Of a stretch of DNA of 64,000 bases, positions 16,987 to 26,468 are shown in pieces. The notes below the pieces were generated by a model. It made no database searches, had not been told where the DNA came from, and worked only from the letters and a program-made list of their open reading frames with translations. The DNA comes from Streptomyces phaeolivaceus (GTDB lineage Bacteria > Actinomycetota > Actinomycetes > Streptomycetales > Streptomycetaceae). Location: NCBI RefSeq assembly GCF_009184865.1, contig NZ_CP045096.1, forward strand, positions 9,486,001-9,550,000, given 5' to 3'. The number at the start of each line of letters is the position of its first letter. Position 1 is the stretch's first letter. Made by a program: the position numbers and the translations under genes.

Positions 16987-19416
16987 TCACTCCTCCGACA
17001 GCGTCAGCTCCGCCCAGATCGTCTTGCCGTCCTCGGTGTGCCGGCTGCCCCACCGCTGGGTCAGCTGGGCCACCAGCAGCAGTCCGCGTCCGCCCTCGTC
17101 GAAGGTCTTGGCACGGCGCAGATGCGGGGCGGTGCCGCTGCCGTCGGACACCTCGCAGATCAGCGTGGTGTCGTCGTGGATCAGGCGCAGCTGGATCGGC
17201 GGGGCGCCGTGCCGGATGGCGTTGGTGACCAGCTCGCTCACCACCAGCTCGGCCGTGAACGCCGACTCGCTGATGCCCCAGAGCGCCATCTGCGTCAGCA
17301 CGTACTGGCGGGTGCGGGCGACGAACGCGGGGTCGGCGGGTATCGACCAGGTCGCGACCCGCTCCGCCCTGAGCCCCCGGGTCCGGGCCAGCAGCAGCGC
17401 CACGTCGTCGGGGGCGCCGTTCGCGGGCAGCAGGGACTGGACGACCTGCTGGCAGATGTCGTCCAGTGGGCCCGTACGGCCGGAGAGCGCCTCGGCGAGC
17501 AGTTCCTGACCGGCGTCGATGTCCCGGTCCCGGGTCTCGATCAGACCGTCGGTGTAGAGGGCGATGAGGGTGCCCTCGGGCAGTTCCAGTTCGGCGGACT
17601 CGAAGGGCAGTCCGCCGAGGCCCAGGGGCTGTCCCGACGGCACTTCCACCTCCATCGGCCGTCCGTCCGGGTCCAGCACGACGGGCGGCGGATGCCCGGC
17701 ACGGGCGAAGGTGCAGCGGCGGGTCACCGGGTCGTACACGGCGTACAGGCAGGTGGCGCCCACCTCACCGGTGACGCCCTCGCTGCCGGCCTCCGCGGAC
17801 AGCCGTACGACGAGGTCGTCGAGGTGGGTGAGCAGTTCGTCGGGGGCGAGGTCGACGTCGGCGAGGGTGCGGACGGCGGTCCGCAGCCGGCCCATGGTGG
17901 CGGAGGCCTGGACGCCGTGGCCGACGACGTCGCCGACGACCATGGCGACCCGCATCCCGGAGAGCGGGATCACGTCGAACCAGTCACCGCCGACCCCGGC
18001 CTGCGCCGCCGGAAGGTACCGGGAGGCGGCCTCCAGGGCGGGCATCCGGGGGAGGGTCTGCGGGAGCAGGCTGCGCTGGAGGGCGAGCGCGGTCTCGCGT
18101 TCGCGGGAGTAGCGGCGGGCGTTGTCGATGCAGACGGCGGCCCTGGCCGTCACCTCCTCGGCGAGCAGCTCGTCGTCGGCGGTGTACGGGTCGGTCCGCT
18201 TGAAGCGGGTGAGGACGGCCACGCCGAGGGTGGTGCCCCGGGCCCGGATCGGCACCGACATGGTGGTGTGGACGCCCAGCTCCTTGACCCGTGAGCTGCG
18301 TATGGGGTCCCAGGCCAGCCAGTCCACGAGGGTGTTGGCCGGGTCCGTCGCCACGATGGTGTGGCCGACCACCAGGGACGCCGCCTGCGGGGAGGTGGCC
18401 GGGTAGACGTCGGTGCGGCCCACCTCGACGACCGCCTCGGGGCAGCCCGGGGTGACCGACCGGTGGGCGGCGCGGCGCAGGGTGAAGGGCGCGGAGAGCG
18501 GGCCCTCGTGCGGTTCGTCGCCGTGGTCCAGGGACTGCATGAGGTCGACGCTGACGAAGTCGGCGAGGACCGGGACGCACACATCGGCCAGCTCCTGCGC
18601 GGTGCGCCGCACGTCGAGGGTGGTGCCGATACGGATGCTCGCCTCGTTCACCAGCTGCAGGCGCTGCCGTGCGAGGTACTGCTCGGTGATGTCGTGCCCG
18701 GTGACACAGACCCCGATCGGTACCCCGGAGTCGTCCGTGATCGGGGCGATCGCCGCCGACCAGGCGTGCGCGCGGTCCTCGTCGGCGGCCCGCAGGAAGG
18801 TCTGCACATCCCTGCGGCGGCCGAGGGCGAGCACCTCGCGCAGATGCTGCTCCAGCTTCTCGCCCTGGCGACCGCCCAGGATCTCGGACATGTGCAGGCC
18901 CCGGAGGTTGTCCTCGGGCATGCCCACGGCGTCGGCCATCACGGCGTTGATGCCGCGCAGTCTGAGCCGGTCGTCGAAGACGGCCATCGCGCACGGCGAC
19001 TGGACCATGACGGCCGCCGCGAGCGGATCGTCCCGCACCAGCGGGCCGGGATCGTCCAGCGGACACAGAACCAGCCAGCTGCCGCCGCCGTCGCCGTCCT
19101 TCATGCCCCGGTGGTGGGCGAGCAGCCACGCGGTCACCGTACGACCGTCGCGGTGACGCAGCGCGAGCGTGCCGTTCCAGCTGCGGCTGCCCGGCGAGGG
19201 CGGCAGGAAAGCGCCCCCCGGGGCGAGCAGCTCCTCGGCGGGGCGTCCCACGACCTCCGCCGCGGGCCAGCCCAGCAGACGGCGCGCGCCCTCGTTCCAT
19301 TCGACGATCGTGCCGTCGCCGTCCATGGCCGCCCGCGCCGTGGCGGCACCGTCCAGGGCATACGCAGGGGCATCACCGTGCGTTACCTTGCGGCTCCTCA
19401 TCGTCGCGAGTTCCAT
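16987..19416 (-). CDS. PAS-PAS-GAF-SpoIIE phosphatase with C-terminal anti-sigma kinase domain
   Basis: About 809 residues. PAS regions occupy roughly residues 20-110 (DGDGTIVEWNEGARRLLGW) and 140-260 (MAVFDDRLRLRGINAVMADA, CVTGHDITEQYL), and a GAF domain roughly 270-440. A PP2C/SpoIIE phosphatase follows (VGGDWFDVIPLSGMRVAMVV, GDVVGHGVQASATMGRLRTA, IALYTDGLIETR, PDDVALLLA). The end is a GHKL ATPase of the RsbW type (ELVVSELVTNAIRHG, EVSDGSG, GRGLLLVAQL). Such proteins reset anti-sigma antagonists by dephosphorylation and can phosphorylate them. ATG 19416 is chosen; the frame is open to 19581. A likely STAS substrate is encoded at 33809, but the pairing is unproven. Confidence 0.9.
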   Translation of the reverse strand: MELATMRSRKVTHGDAPAYALDGAATARAAMDGDGTIVEWNEGARRLLGWPAAEVVGRPAEELLAPGGAFLPPSPGSRSWNGTLALRHRDGRTVTAWLLAHHRGMKDGDGGGSWLVLCPLDDPGPLVRDDPLAAAVMVQSPCAMAVFDDRLRLRGINAVMADAVGMPEDNLRGLHMSEILGGRQGEKLEQHLREVLALGRRRDVQTFLRAADEDRAHAWSAAIAPITDDSGVPIGVCVTGHDITEQYLARQRLQLVNEASIRIGTTLDVRRTAQELADVCVPVLADFVSVDLMQSLDHGDEPHEGPLSAPFTLRRAAHRSVTPGCPEAVVEVGRTDVYPATSPQAASLVVGHTIVATDPANTLVDWLAWDPIRSSRVKELGVHTTMSVPIRARGTTLGVAVLTRFKRTDPYTADDELLAEEVTARAAVCIDNARRYSRERETALALQRSLLPQTLPRMPALEAASRYLPAAQAGVGGDWFDVIPLSGMRVAMVVGDVVGHGVQASATMGRLRTAVRTLADVDLAPDELLTHLDDLVVRLSAEAGSEGVTGEVGATCLYAVYDPVTRRCTFARAGHPPPVVLDPDGRPMEVEVPSGQPLGLGGLPFESAELELPEGTLIALYTDGLIETRDRDIDAGQELLAEALSGRTGPLDDICQQVVQSLLPANGAPDDVALLLARTRGLRAERVATWSIPADPAFVARTRQYVLTQMALWGISESAFTAELVVSELVTNAIRHGAPPIQLRLIHDDTTLICEVSDGSGTAPHLRRAKTFDEGGRGLLLVAQLTQRWGSRHTEDGKTIWAELTLSEE

Positions 19417-19661
19417 TTCGCCGGACCGAACGGGCTTACGGGTGAATTCCACCCTATGCGCTCCGCCGGTAAAGCGGACGGGAAACCGCACGCCTGCGGG
19501 ATTTGTCGCACCCCTGTTCGTCGAGTGGCACGAGGGGCACTTGACGCCCCTGGGGAGTGTCGTCAGATTCTGGTTGGTCACGATCCCTTGTGATGGCTTG
19601 TGGGGCCTTGTGCGCCACGGCTCCCGGAACGTTCACCCGCACGTTCGACGAAGGGAACACC

Positions 19662-22600
19662 ATGACCGTCACCCGCAGATCCTTACTCCTCGCGGGCACC
19701 TCCGCCCCGATGGTGGGAGCGCCGGCGGGCACCGCGGCCGCCGCGCCCCGGGCGCGACCCGCGTCCACCGGCCGGACCCTCCCGCTCCGCGACGGCTGGC
19801 GCTTCGCCCTCGTCGACCCGGGCGGCATCACCGACCCGACCGGCGAGTACGCCGACGCCTCGAAGCCCGGCTACGACGACTCCGCGTGGCGCCGGGTCGC
19901 GGTCCCGCACGACTGGTCCATCGAACTCGCCCCGACCACCCGGCACGGCACCACCAGCGGCACCGGCTTCTTCCCCGGCGGCCTCGGCTGGTACCGCACC
20001 ACGTTCACCCTGCCGCCCGCCCTCGCCGGGAAGCGGATCTCGGTGGAGTTCGACGGCGTCTACATGGACTCGTACGTCCACTGCAACGGCACCGAGGTCG
20101 GCCGCCACCCCTACGGCTACACCGGCTTCGCCTTCGACCTCACCGACCTGCTGCACACCGACGGCGCCACCGCGAACGTCATCGCGGTCAAGGTCCAGAA
20201 CCGGCTGCCCAGCAGCCGCTGGTACTCCGGCAGCGGCATCTACCGCGAGGCCCGCCTCGTCGTCACCGACCCCGTGCACGTGCCGCGTTGGGGCACCCAC
20301 GTCACCACACCGGACCTCACCGAGGAGCGCGCCCTCGTCCGCGTCCGCACCCGCGTCGTCAACGCCTCCGAAGGCACGGCGGACGTCGAGGTCGTCTCCC
20401 GGATCGTCGACGCCCGCGGCCGTACGGTCGCCCGGACGTCCTCCGCGGTCGCCGTCACCGGCACCGCGACCGAGACCCATGAACTGACCGTCCGCGAACC
20501 GAGGTTGTGGGACTTCGCGGACCCGCACCGCTACACCCTCAGGACCGAGCTGCGCGTCGGCGGCACCACCACCGACATCCACCGCACCCCCTTCGGCATC
20601 CGCTCCTTCCGCTTCGACCCCGAAGAGGGCTTCCACCTCAACGGCACCGCCCACAAGATCAGGGGCGTCGACCTCCACCACGACCTGGGCGCGCTCGGCG
20701 CCGCCGTCAGCGCCGACGCGATCCGCCGCCAGATGACGATCATGAAGTCGATGGGCGTCAACGCCTTCCGCACCTCCCACAACCCGCCCTCCCCGGAGAT
20801 GATCGAGGTCTGCGAGGAACTGGGCATCGTGATGACGGTCGAGGCCTTCGACTGCTGGCGGAGCCCCAAGACCCGCTACGACTACGGCCGTTTCTTCGAC
20901 GAGTGGGCCGACCGGGACGTCACCGAGATGGTGCTCGCGGCCCGCAACTCGCCCGCCGTCCTCATGTGGTCCATCGGCAACGAGGTCTCCGAGTTCACCT
21001 CCACCGCCGGCCTCGCCATGGCGGACCGGCTGATCGCCGCCGTCAAGGCCTCCGACGACACCCGCCCCATCGTCATCGGCTCCCACCGCCATCGCAGCGT
21101 CCCCGCCCCCGGCACCCCCGGCGATCTGATCCTCGCCAAGCTCGACGGCCTCGGCCTCAACTACAACACCGCCAAGTCCGTGGACGCCCTGCACGCCCGC
21201 TACCCGCACCTGTTCCTCTTCGAGTCGGAGTCCTCCTCGGAGACCTCGACCCGAGGCGTCTACCAGGAGCCGGAGCGCCTCAACACCGGCGAGAACCACA
21301 CCCCCGGCAGACGGGGCGTCTCCTCGTACGACAACAACCTCGCCTCCTGGACCATGAGCGGCGAGTACGGACACAAGAAGGACCGCGACCGGAAGTGGTT
21401 CGCCGGGCAGTTCCTCTGGTCCGGCATCGACTACATCGGCGAGCCCACCCCGTACGACGTCTTCCCGGTGAAGGCGTCCTTCTTCGGCGCCGTCGACACG
21501 GCCGGTTTCCCGAAGGACATGTACCACCTCTTCCGGAGCCAGTGGATCGACGAGCCCATGGTCCATCTGCTGCCGATGACCTGGAACCACACCGAGGGCG
21601 ACACCGTGGAGGTGTGGGCCTACTCCAACGTCGCCACCGTCGAGCTGTTCCTCAACGGAAAGTCCCTCGGGACAAGGAGGTTCGACGAGAAGAAGACCCT
21701 CGACGGCCGCCCCTACCTGGAGACCACCGAGGCCACCGGCGACGACAAGACCTTCACCGACGGCCCCTACCCCGGCAGTTACACCAGCCCCAACGGCAGC
21801 GCGGGCAAGCTCCACCTCACCTGGAAAGTGCCCTACGCGCCGGGCGAGTTGAAGGCCGTGGCGCGCCGGAACGGCAGGACCGTCGCCACCGACGTCCTGC
21901 GCACGTCCGGCCGGCCGCACGCCGTACGTCTCACGGCCGACCGCAAGTCCCTGGCGGCGGACGGACGTTCGCTGGTCTTCGTCACCGCCGAGATCGTCGA
22001 CGCCCGGGGCGTGGTGGTGCCCGACGCCGAGCATCCGATCGCCTTCGACGTACGGGGCGGCTCCCTCGCCGGGCTCGACAACGGCCGCGAGGAGAGCGCC
22101 GAGCGCTACCAGGCCGCCACCCGGACGGCCTTCGGAGGCAAGGCGCTCGCGATCGTCCGCGCCGGGACCGAGCCGGGGCCGGTGAAGGTGACGGCCCGGG
22201 TGGCGGGACTGCGGACCGGGAAGGTGGGCGTCCGGGCCACGCCGGCGCGCGACACGTCGACCACTCCGGCCACCGCGTTCGAGCCGGACCACCCGCCCAT
22301 CGTCAACCACCCCTACGCCGACGCCAGTTACTCCGGCCGCCCGGACACCCTGCCCGCCGCCATGCTCGACGGCGACCCCGCCACCGGCTGGTCCAACGGC
22401 TTCCTCAAGGCGGCCACCGCCCTGCTGCCGGTGTTCGGCGGGGCGCGGCCCGAGGACTGGGTGTCGGTCGACTGGGGGAGGCCCGGGACGGTGGACCGGG
22501 TCGAGGTCTCCTTCACCGTCGACGCCGGGCACACCCTGCCCGAGACCGTCGCGGTCGAGGTGTGGGACGGCGGACGGTACGTCCCGGCCGAGGGCGTGAA

Positions 22601-22751
22601 GACCGACTGGGCCACCGCCTCCGACACCCCCACGGCGATCACCTTCGCCCCGGTGCGCGGCAGCCGGATCCGACTCACGCTGACCAGCCGCCATCCGGGC
22701 GAGACACGCGGCGCGGTACGGATCAGCAGGCTGGACGTTCTCGCGGTCTGA
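19662..22751 (+). CDS. secreted glycoside hydrolase family 2 (beta-galactosidase/beta-glucuronidase-like), TTA codon
   Basis: A 1029-residue exo-glycosidase with an N-terminal export signal (MTVTRRSLLLAG, cleavage near residue 28). The GH2 sugar-binding domain spans about 40-200, an immunoglobulin-like domain 205-315, and the TIM barrel 316-590 with general acid Glu441 in MWSIGNEVSEF and nucleophile Glu521 or Glu523 in FLFESESSSE. Further beta-sandwich domains follow, and a discoidin-like F5/8 domain ends the protein. Codon 8 is TTA (19683-19685), inside the signal peptide, so bldA control is expected. AAGGGAA precedes the ATG. It is upstream of the GH9 gene on the same strand, but a tandem repeat and a separate promoter intervene. 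Exact substrate unknown. Confidence 0.92.
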   Translation: MTVTRRSLLLAGTSAPMVGAPAGTAAAAPRARPASTGRTLPLRDGWRFALVDPGGITDPTGEYADASKPGYDDSAWRRVAVPHDWSIELAPTTRHGTTSGTGFFPGGLGWYRTTFTLPPALAGKRISVEFDGVYMDSYVHCNGTEVGRHPYGYTGFAFDLTDLLHTDGATANVIAVKVQNRLPSSRWYSGSGIYREARLVVTDPVHVPRWGTHVTTPDLTEERALVRVRTRVVNASEGTADVEVVSRIVDARGRTVARTSSAVAVTGTATETHELTVREPRLWDFADPHRYTLRTELRVGGTTTDIHRTPFGIRSFRFDPEEGFHLNGTAHKIRGVDLHHDLGALGAAVSADAIRRQMTIMKSMGVNAFRTSHNPPSPEMIEVCEELGIVMTVEAFDCWRSPKTRYDYGRFFDEWADRDVTEMVLAARNSPAVLMWSIGNEVSEFTSTAGLAMADRLIAAVKASDDTRPIVIGSHRHRSVPAPGTPGDLILAKLDGLGLNYNTAKSVDALHARYPHLFLFESESSSETSTRGVYQEPERLNTGENHTPGRRGVSSYDNNLASWTMSGEYGHKKDRDRKWFAGQFLWSGIDYIGEPTPYDVFPVKASFFGAVDTAGFPKDMYHLFRSQWIDEPMVHLLPMTWNHTEGDTVEVWAYSNVATVELFLNGKSLGTRRFDEKKTLDGRPYLETTEATGDDKTFTDGPYPGSYTSPNGSAGKLHLTWKVPYAPGELKAVARRNGRTVATDVLRTSGRPHAVRLTADRKSLAADGRSLVFVTAEIVDARGVVVPDAEHPIAFDVRGGSLAGLDNGREESAERYQAATRTAFGGKALAIVRAGTEPGPVKVTARVAGLRTGKVGVRATPARDTSTTPATAFEPDHPPIVNHPYADASYSGRPDTLPAAMLDGDPATGWSNGFLKAATALLPVFGGARPEDWVSVDWGRPGTVDRVEVSFTVDAGHTLPETVAVEVWDGGRYVPAEGVKTDWATASDTPTAITFAPVRGSRIRLTLTSRHPGETRGAVRISRLDVLAV

Positions 22752-22779
22752 CGCGCGCGAGAAGGCGCCCCTTCGGTCC

Positions 22780-22827
22780 GGACTGGACACCGGACTGGAC
22801 ACCGGACTGGACACCGGACTGGACCCC
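22780..22827. repeat. four tandem 12-base repeats downstream of the GH2 gene
   Basis: Four copies of GGACTGGACACC (22780-22791, 22792-22803, 22804-22815, 22816-22827; the last reads CCCC at its end). They lie 28 bases after the GH2 stop, before the GH9 promoter. No gene overlaps them. Confidence 0.85.
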
Positions 22828-22911
22828 CGGCGGACAGCGCGCGGGAAACCAGTCCTGTCCGGACCGTTGACGGGCTGTCATGTCTCTAACAGCATGACCG
22901 ACATCCCTGCC

Positions 22912-22925
22912 TGGGAGCGCTCCCA
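22912..22925. promoter_or_regulatory. CebR-type operator upstream of the GH9 cellulase gene
   Basis: Perfect 14-base palindrome TGGGAGCGCTCCCA, 36 bases before the GTG start at 22962. This is the known binding sequence of CebR, the LacI-family repressor of cellulose and cello-oligosaccharide genes in Streptomyces; cellobiose or cellotriose releases it. No cebR gene is in the window. Confidence 0.88.
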
Positions 22926-22961
22926 CATCACGCCAGCCCCCACCTCCCCGAGGAGCCAGAC

Positions 22962-25205
22962 GTGAAACGACGCAGAACCACCCTGCTCGCCCTGACGGGC
23001 CTCCTGGCGGCGGCGCTCACCGCGCTGCCCACCGGCCCGGCCCAGGCCGAGGAGGTCGAACAGGTCGAGAACGGCGGCTTCGACACCACCACCGCCCCCT
23101 GGTGGACGACCGGCAATGTCACCGCCGGCCTCACCGACGGCCGCCTGTGCGCCGAGATCCCCGGCGGCACCACCAACCGCTGGGACGCCGCCGTCGGCCA
23201 GAACGACATCACCCTCGTCAAGGGCGAGTCGTACCGGTTCAGCTTCTCCGCCTCCGGCACACCCCAGGGCAACATCCTGCGGGCGATCGTCGGTCTGTCG
23301 GTGGCCCCGTACGACACCTACTTCGAGGTCAGCCCGCAGCTGAACGTCTCGGGCGACTCGTACTCCTACACCTTCACCTCGCCCGTCGACACCGCACAGG
23401 GCCAGGTCGGCTTCCAAGTGGGCGGCAACGCCAACCCGTTCACCTTCTGCATGGACGACATCTCACTGCTCGGCGGCGTGCCGCCGGAGGTGTACGAACC
23501 CGACACCGGGCCCCGGGTGCGCGTCAACCAGGTCGCCTATCTGCCCGCCGGGCCGAAGAACGCCACGCTGGTCACCGACGCCACGGCGAAACTGCCCTGG
23601 CAGCTGAGGAGTTCCTCCGGCGCGGTGGTCGCGCACGGGCAGACCGTCCCGCGAGGCCTCGACGCCTCCTCCGGGCAGAACGTCCACTCGCTCGACTTCG
23701 GCGCGTACCGTAAGCGCGGCACCGGTCTCACGCTGGTCGTGGACGGCGAGACCAGCCGCCCGTTCGACATCGACCCGGCCGCCTACGAGCGCCTCCGGCT
23801 CGACTCGCTGAAGTACTACTACACCCAGCGCAGCGGCACCCCGATCAGCGACGACCTGCGCCCCGGCTACGGCCGCGCCGCGGGCCATGTCGACGTCGCG
23901 CCCAACCAGGGCGACGGAAATGTGCCCTGCCAGCCCGGTGTCTGCGACTACCGGCTCGATGTGACCGGCGGCTGGTACGACGCCGGCGACCACGGCAAGT
24001 ACGTCGTCAACGGCGGCATCTCCACCTGGGAGGTGCTGAGCACCTACGAGCGCGACCTGTACGCCCGCACCGGGAAGTCCGGGAAGCTCGGCGACGGCTC
24101 GCTCGACATCCCGGAGAGCGGCAACAAGGTCCCCGACCTCCTCGACGAGGTGCGCTGGGAGCTGGACTTCCTGCTGCGGATGCAGGTGCCGCAGGGCAAG
24201 CCGCTCGCGGGCATGGCCCACCACAAGATCCATGACGAGCAGTGGACCGGCCTGCCCCTGATGCCCGCCGACGACCCGCAGAAGCGCGAACTGCACCCGC
24301 CGAGCACCGCCGCCACCCTGAACCTGGCCGCGACCGCCGCCCAGGCGGCCCGCCTCTACCGCCCCCACGACCCCGCCTTCGCCGCCAAGGCCCTCACCGC
24401 GGCCCGCACGGCCTGGACGGCGGCCAAGGAGCACCCGGCCGTGTACGCCTCCGAGAGCGACGGCGTCGGCGGCGGCACCTACTCCGACAACAACGTCACC
24501 GACGAGTTCTACTGGGCGGCGGCCCAGCTCTATCTGACCACCGGTGAGAAGGCCTTCCAGGAGTACGTCCTCGCCTCACCCGTGCACACCGCCGACATCT
24601 TCGGCCCCGTCGGCTTCGACTGGGCCCGCACCGCCGCCGCGGGACGCCTCGACCTCGCGACCGTGCCGAGCAAACTGCCCGGCCGCGACAAGGTCCGCCA
24701 GTCCGTGATCAAGGCCGCCGACAGCTACCTGGCCACCCTCAAGGCCCACCCGTACGGCATGCCGTACGCACCGGGCGGCAACCTCTACGACTGGGGCTCC
24801 AACCACCAGATCCTCAACAACGCGGTCGTCATCGCCACGGCGTACGACATCAGCGGGGCGTCGAAGTACCGCGAGGGCGCGCTGCAGAGCATGGACTACC
24901 TCTTCGGCCGCAACGCCCTGAACATCTCCTACGTCACCGGATACGGCGAGGTCGACGCCCGCAACCAGCACAGCCGCTGGTACGCCCACCAGCTCGACCC
25001 GAACCAGCCCAACCCGCCGGTCGGCACCCTCGCCGGCGGCCCGAACTCCTCCATCCAGGACCCCTACGCACAGAGCAAACTCCAGGGCTGCGTCGGCCAG
25101 TTCTGCTACATCGACGACATCCAGTCCTGGTCGACCAACGAACACACGATCAACTGGAACGCGGCGCTGGCCCGTATGGCGTCGTTCGTGGCGGACCAGA
25201 TCTGA
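22962..25205 (+). CDS. secreted glycoside hydrolase family 9 endoglucanase (cellulase)
   Basis: A 747-residue secreted cellulase. The signal peptide is residues 1-29. A CBM4/9-type cellulose-binding domain spans about 33-170 ([13 protein letters not shown] to CMDDISLL), then the N-terminal Ig-like cellulase domain about 184-270 ([19 protein letters not shown]), then the GH9 (alpha/alpha)6 barrel about 275-745. Catalytic elements are [14 protein letters not shown] (Asp340 and Asp343), NQHSRWYAH, and Glu727 in [11 protein letters not shown] as general acid. The GTG start has GAGGAG upstream. A CebR operator lies in the promoter, so induction by cello-oligosaccharides is expected. It probably works outside the cell on amorphous cellulose or mixed glucans. 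Confidence 0.95.
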   Translation: MKRRRTTLLALTGLLAAALTALPTGPAQAEEVEQVENGGFDTTTAPWWTTGNVTAGLTDGRLCAEIPGGTTNRWDAAVGQNDITLVKGESYRFSFSASGTPQGNILRAIVGLSVAPYDTYFEVSPQLNVSGDSYSYTFTSPVDTAQGQVGFQVGGNANPFTFCMDDISLLGGVPPEVYEPDTGPRVRVNQVAYLPAGPKNATLVTDATAKLPWQLRSSSGAVVAHGQTVPRGLDASSGQNVHSLDFGAYRKRGTGLTLVVDGETSRPFDIDPAAYERLRLDSLKYYYTQRSGTPISDDLRPGYGRAAGHVDVAPNQGDGNVPCQPGVCDYRLDVTGGWYDAGDHGKYVVNGGISTWEVLSTYERDLYARTGKSGKLGDGSLDIPESGNKVPDLLDEVRWELDFLLRMQVPQGKPLAGMAHHKIHDEQWTGLPLMPADDPQKRELHPPSTAATLNLAATAAQAARLYRPHDPAFAAKALTAARTAWTAAKEHPAVYASESDGVGGGTYSDNNVTDEFYWAAAQLYLTTGEKAFQEYVLASPVHTADIFGPVGFDWARTAAAGRLDLATVPSKLPGRDKVRQSVIKAADSYLATLKAHPYGMPYAPGGNLYDWGSNHQILNNAVVIATAYDISGASKYREGALQSMDYLFGRNALNISYVTGYGEVDARNQHSRWYAHQLDPNQPNPPVGTLAGGPNSSIQDPYAQSKLQGCVGQFCYIDDIQSWSTNEHTINWNAALARMASFVADQI

Positions 25206-25220
25206 TTCCCGCACCCGTCG

Positions 25221-25279
25221 GTACCGCGCGGTACACCCCGTGACCTGCGACTATTTACGGGTAAGTACCCGCGCGGTAC
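25221..25279. promoter_or_regulatory. operator palindromes upstream of the toxin-antitoxin pair
   Basis: Three overlapping or adjacent symmetric sites precede the antitoxin start (25289): GTACCGCGCGGTAC (25221-25234, perfect), CGGGTA-AG-TACCCG (25258-25271) and GTACC-CGCGC-GGTAC (25265-25279). Ribbon-helix-helix antitoxins bind such sites to repress their own operon, so autoregulation is the natural reading. Confidence 0.7.
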
Positions 25280-25288
25280 CGTTGGACC

Positions 25289-25534
25289 ATGCCAGCTCTG
25301 AATGTGGAGTTCAGCGACCGCGAGCTAGAGGACCTGCGGCAGATAGCCAAGGAGCGCGGTACGTCGATGAAGGCGCTCGTGCGCGAGGCCGCCGCGGCCG
25401 ACATAGTGCGACACCGGGCGCTCAAGGAGGGCGCGGAGGCGTTCCGCCGCTTCTTCACCGCGCACGCCGACGAGTTCGCCGCCGCGTTCCCGGACGACGA
25501 ACCCGCCGCCAAGGTGAAGGGGCGGGCCGTCTGA
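25289..25534 (+). CDS. ribbon-helix-helix antitoxin
   Basis: An 81-residue protein. The N-terminus PALNVEFSDRELEDLRQIAK followed by RGTSMKALVREAAAADIVRH fits a ribbon-helix-helix DNA-binding domain (beta strand, helix, turn, helix). The charged C-terminal half (ALKEGAEAFRRFFTAHADEF) is the probable toxin-neutralising segment. The stop is three bases before the toxin start, so they form one operon, and palindromes upstream suggest autorepression. Confidence 0.85.
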   Translation: MPALNVEFSDRELEDLRQIAKERGTSMKALVREAAAADIVRHRALKEGAEAFRRFFTAHADEFAAAFPDDEPAAKVKGRAV

Positions 25535-25537
25535 CCG

Positions 25538-25915
25538 ATGGCATCCGTCATCCATATCGACGTGCCCTGGCTGCTCCAGCGGCATGAAGAGGTCATGCCC
25601 GAGCAGCCCACCATCAACGACTTCTCCGCGCTCGTCGCCGCCGTCGCCCGGCACCGCGTGGACCCGCCGCGCCTCGGTGTCGACTCCGACCCGGCCTGGC
25701 GGGCCGCCGCGCTGCTGCACACCCTCGCGGTGCTCAAGCCCCTGCCGGCCGCCAACGCCCGTTTCGCCTGCGCGACGGCGGTGGCGTACATGTTCGTCAG
25801 CGGTGTCGGCATCGACCCGCCGTACGGGGCGCTCGTGGATCTCGCGCGCGATCTGCTCTCCGGGACGACCGATGTCTACGGGGCGGCGGACCGGCTGCGG
25901 TCCTGGCAGATCTGA
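25538..25915 (+). CDS. Doc/Fic-like toxin with degenerate catalytic motif
   Basis: A 125-residue protein of Doc-like length and context. The Fic loop, normally HPFx(D/E)GNxR, here reads KPLPAANAR (residues 67-75). The Pro, Asn and Arg are kept; the catalytic His is Lys and the Gly is Ala. The preceding PAWRAAALLHTLAVL and following FACATAVAYMFVSG match the helices around the Doc active site. Doc toxins phosphorylate EF-Tu; this variant may have lost or changed that activity. It is encoded immediately after its antitoxin. The assignment to this family is good; activity is uncertain. Confidence 0.75.
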   Translation: MASVIHIDVPWLLQRHEEVMPEQPTINDFSALVAAVARHRVDPPRLGVDSDPAWRAAALLHTLAVLKPLPAANARFACATAVAYMFVSGVGIDPPYGALVDLARDLLSGTTDVYGAADRLRSWQI

Positions 25916-26468
25916 CTGGCCGAAAACGGTGGGCCCGCCCCCCCGGGGGCCACCGACCGAGGGCGGGAGGATCAAGGTCGGCGGCCCGTTTCGCGCGGGA
26001 GAGCCGCCGTTCCGCGCGGGGCCTTCCGAGGTGGCCGCCCTCAGTGAACAACGAACCCTCGGCGCGACGGGAGCGTGCGCGGGACACCAGGGTGTGCGTA
26101 CGGTTCACACGGGGTGCTTGAAGCCTTGAGCGATCGGGAAGCGGAAGGCTTCGTTCTGCGAAGCGGAAGCATTGATACCGGTCATCTGACCTGCTTTTAG
26201 TGATGCGGATGTTGCCCAAGTGCCTTGTTAGCCATGAGTAACTTGTGCAAGGGTGAACTTCCTGCGCATGGGCAATGGCCCGGCCGGAAAGGCTATTTGG
26301 CTCTTCCGGTCGCCGAAGGGCCCAAAAGGCTCAAGGAAGACGGTCATCGTGCGGTTCGGCCCCCGACCGCTTTCCCGGCGCCCGCCAAAAAGGTACGCAC
26401 CAATCCAGGGCCCTTTTCGGCGGCCACAACTCCGTGTGCCATCTTGCGCCTTGGAAGGAACCCGCTCT
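25916..26468. other. long leader between the toxin gene and the sigma-like/lectin gene
   Basis: About 550 bases without a convincing gene. Visible features are GCTTCG-TTCTG-CGAAGC (26148-26164), the palindrome GGTCA-TC-TGACC (26180-26191) and a short AT-richer segment (26170-26250) that may hold a promoter. The frame of the next gene is open across 26253-26468, but that upstream protein has Pro/Arg-rich composition and no visible domain, so it was not included. Confidence 0.5.

Noticed and set aside
26253..26468. Upstream extension of the sigma-like/lectin frame
   Set aside because: It lacks a domain, is Pro/Arg-rich, and a good ribosome site precedes GTG 26469.
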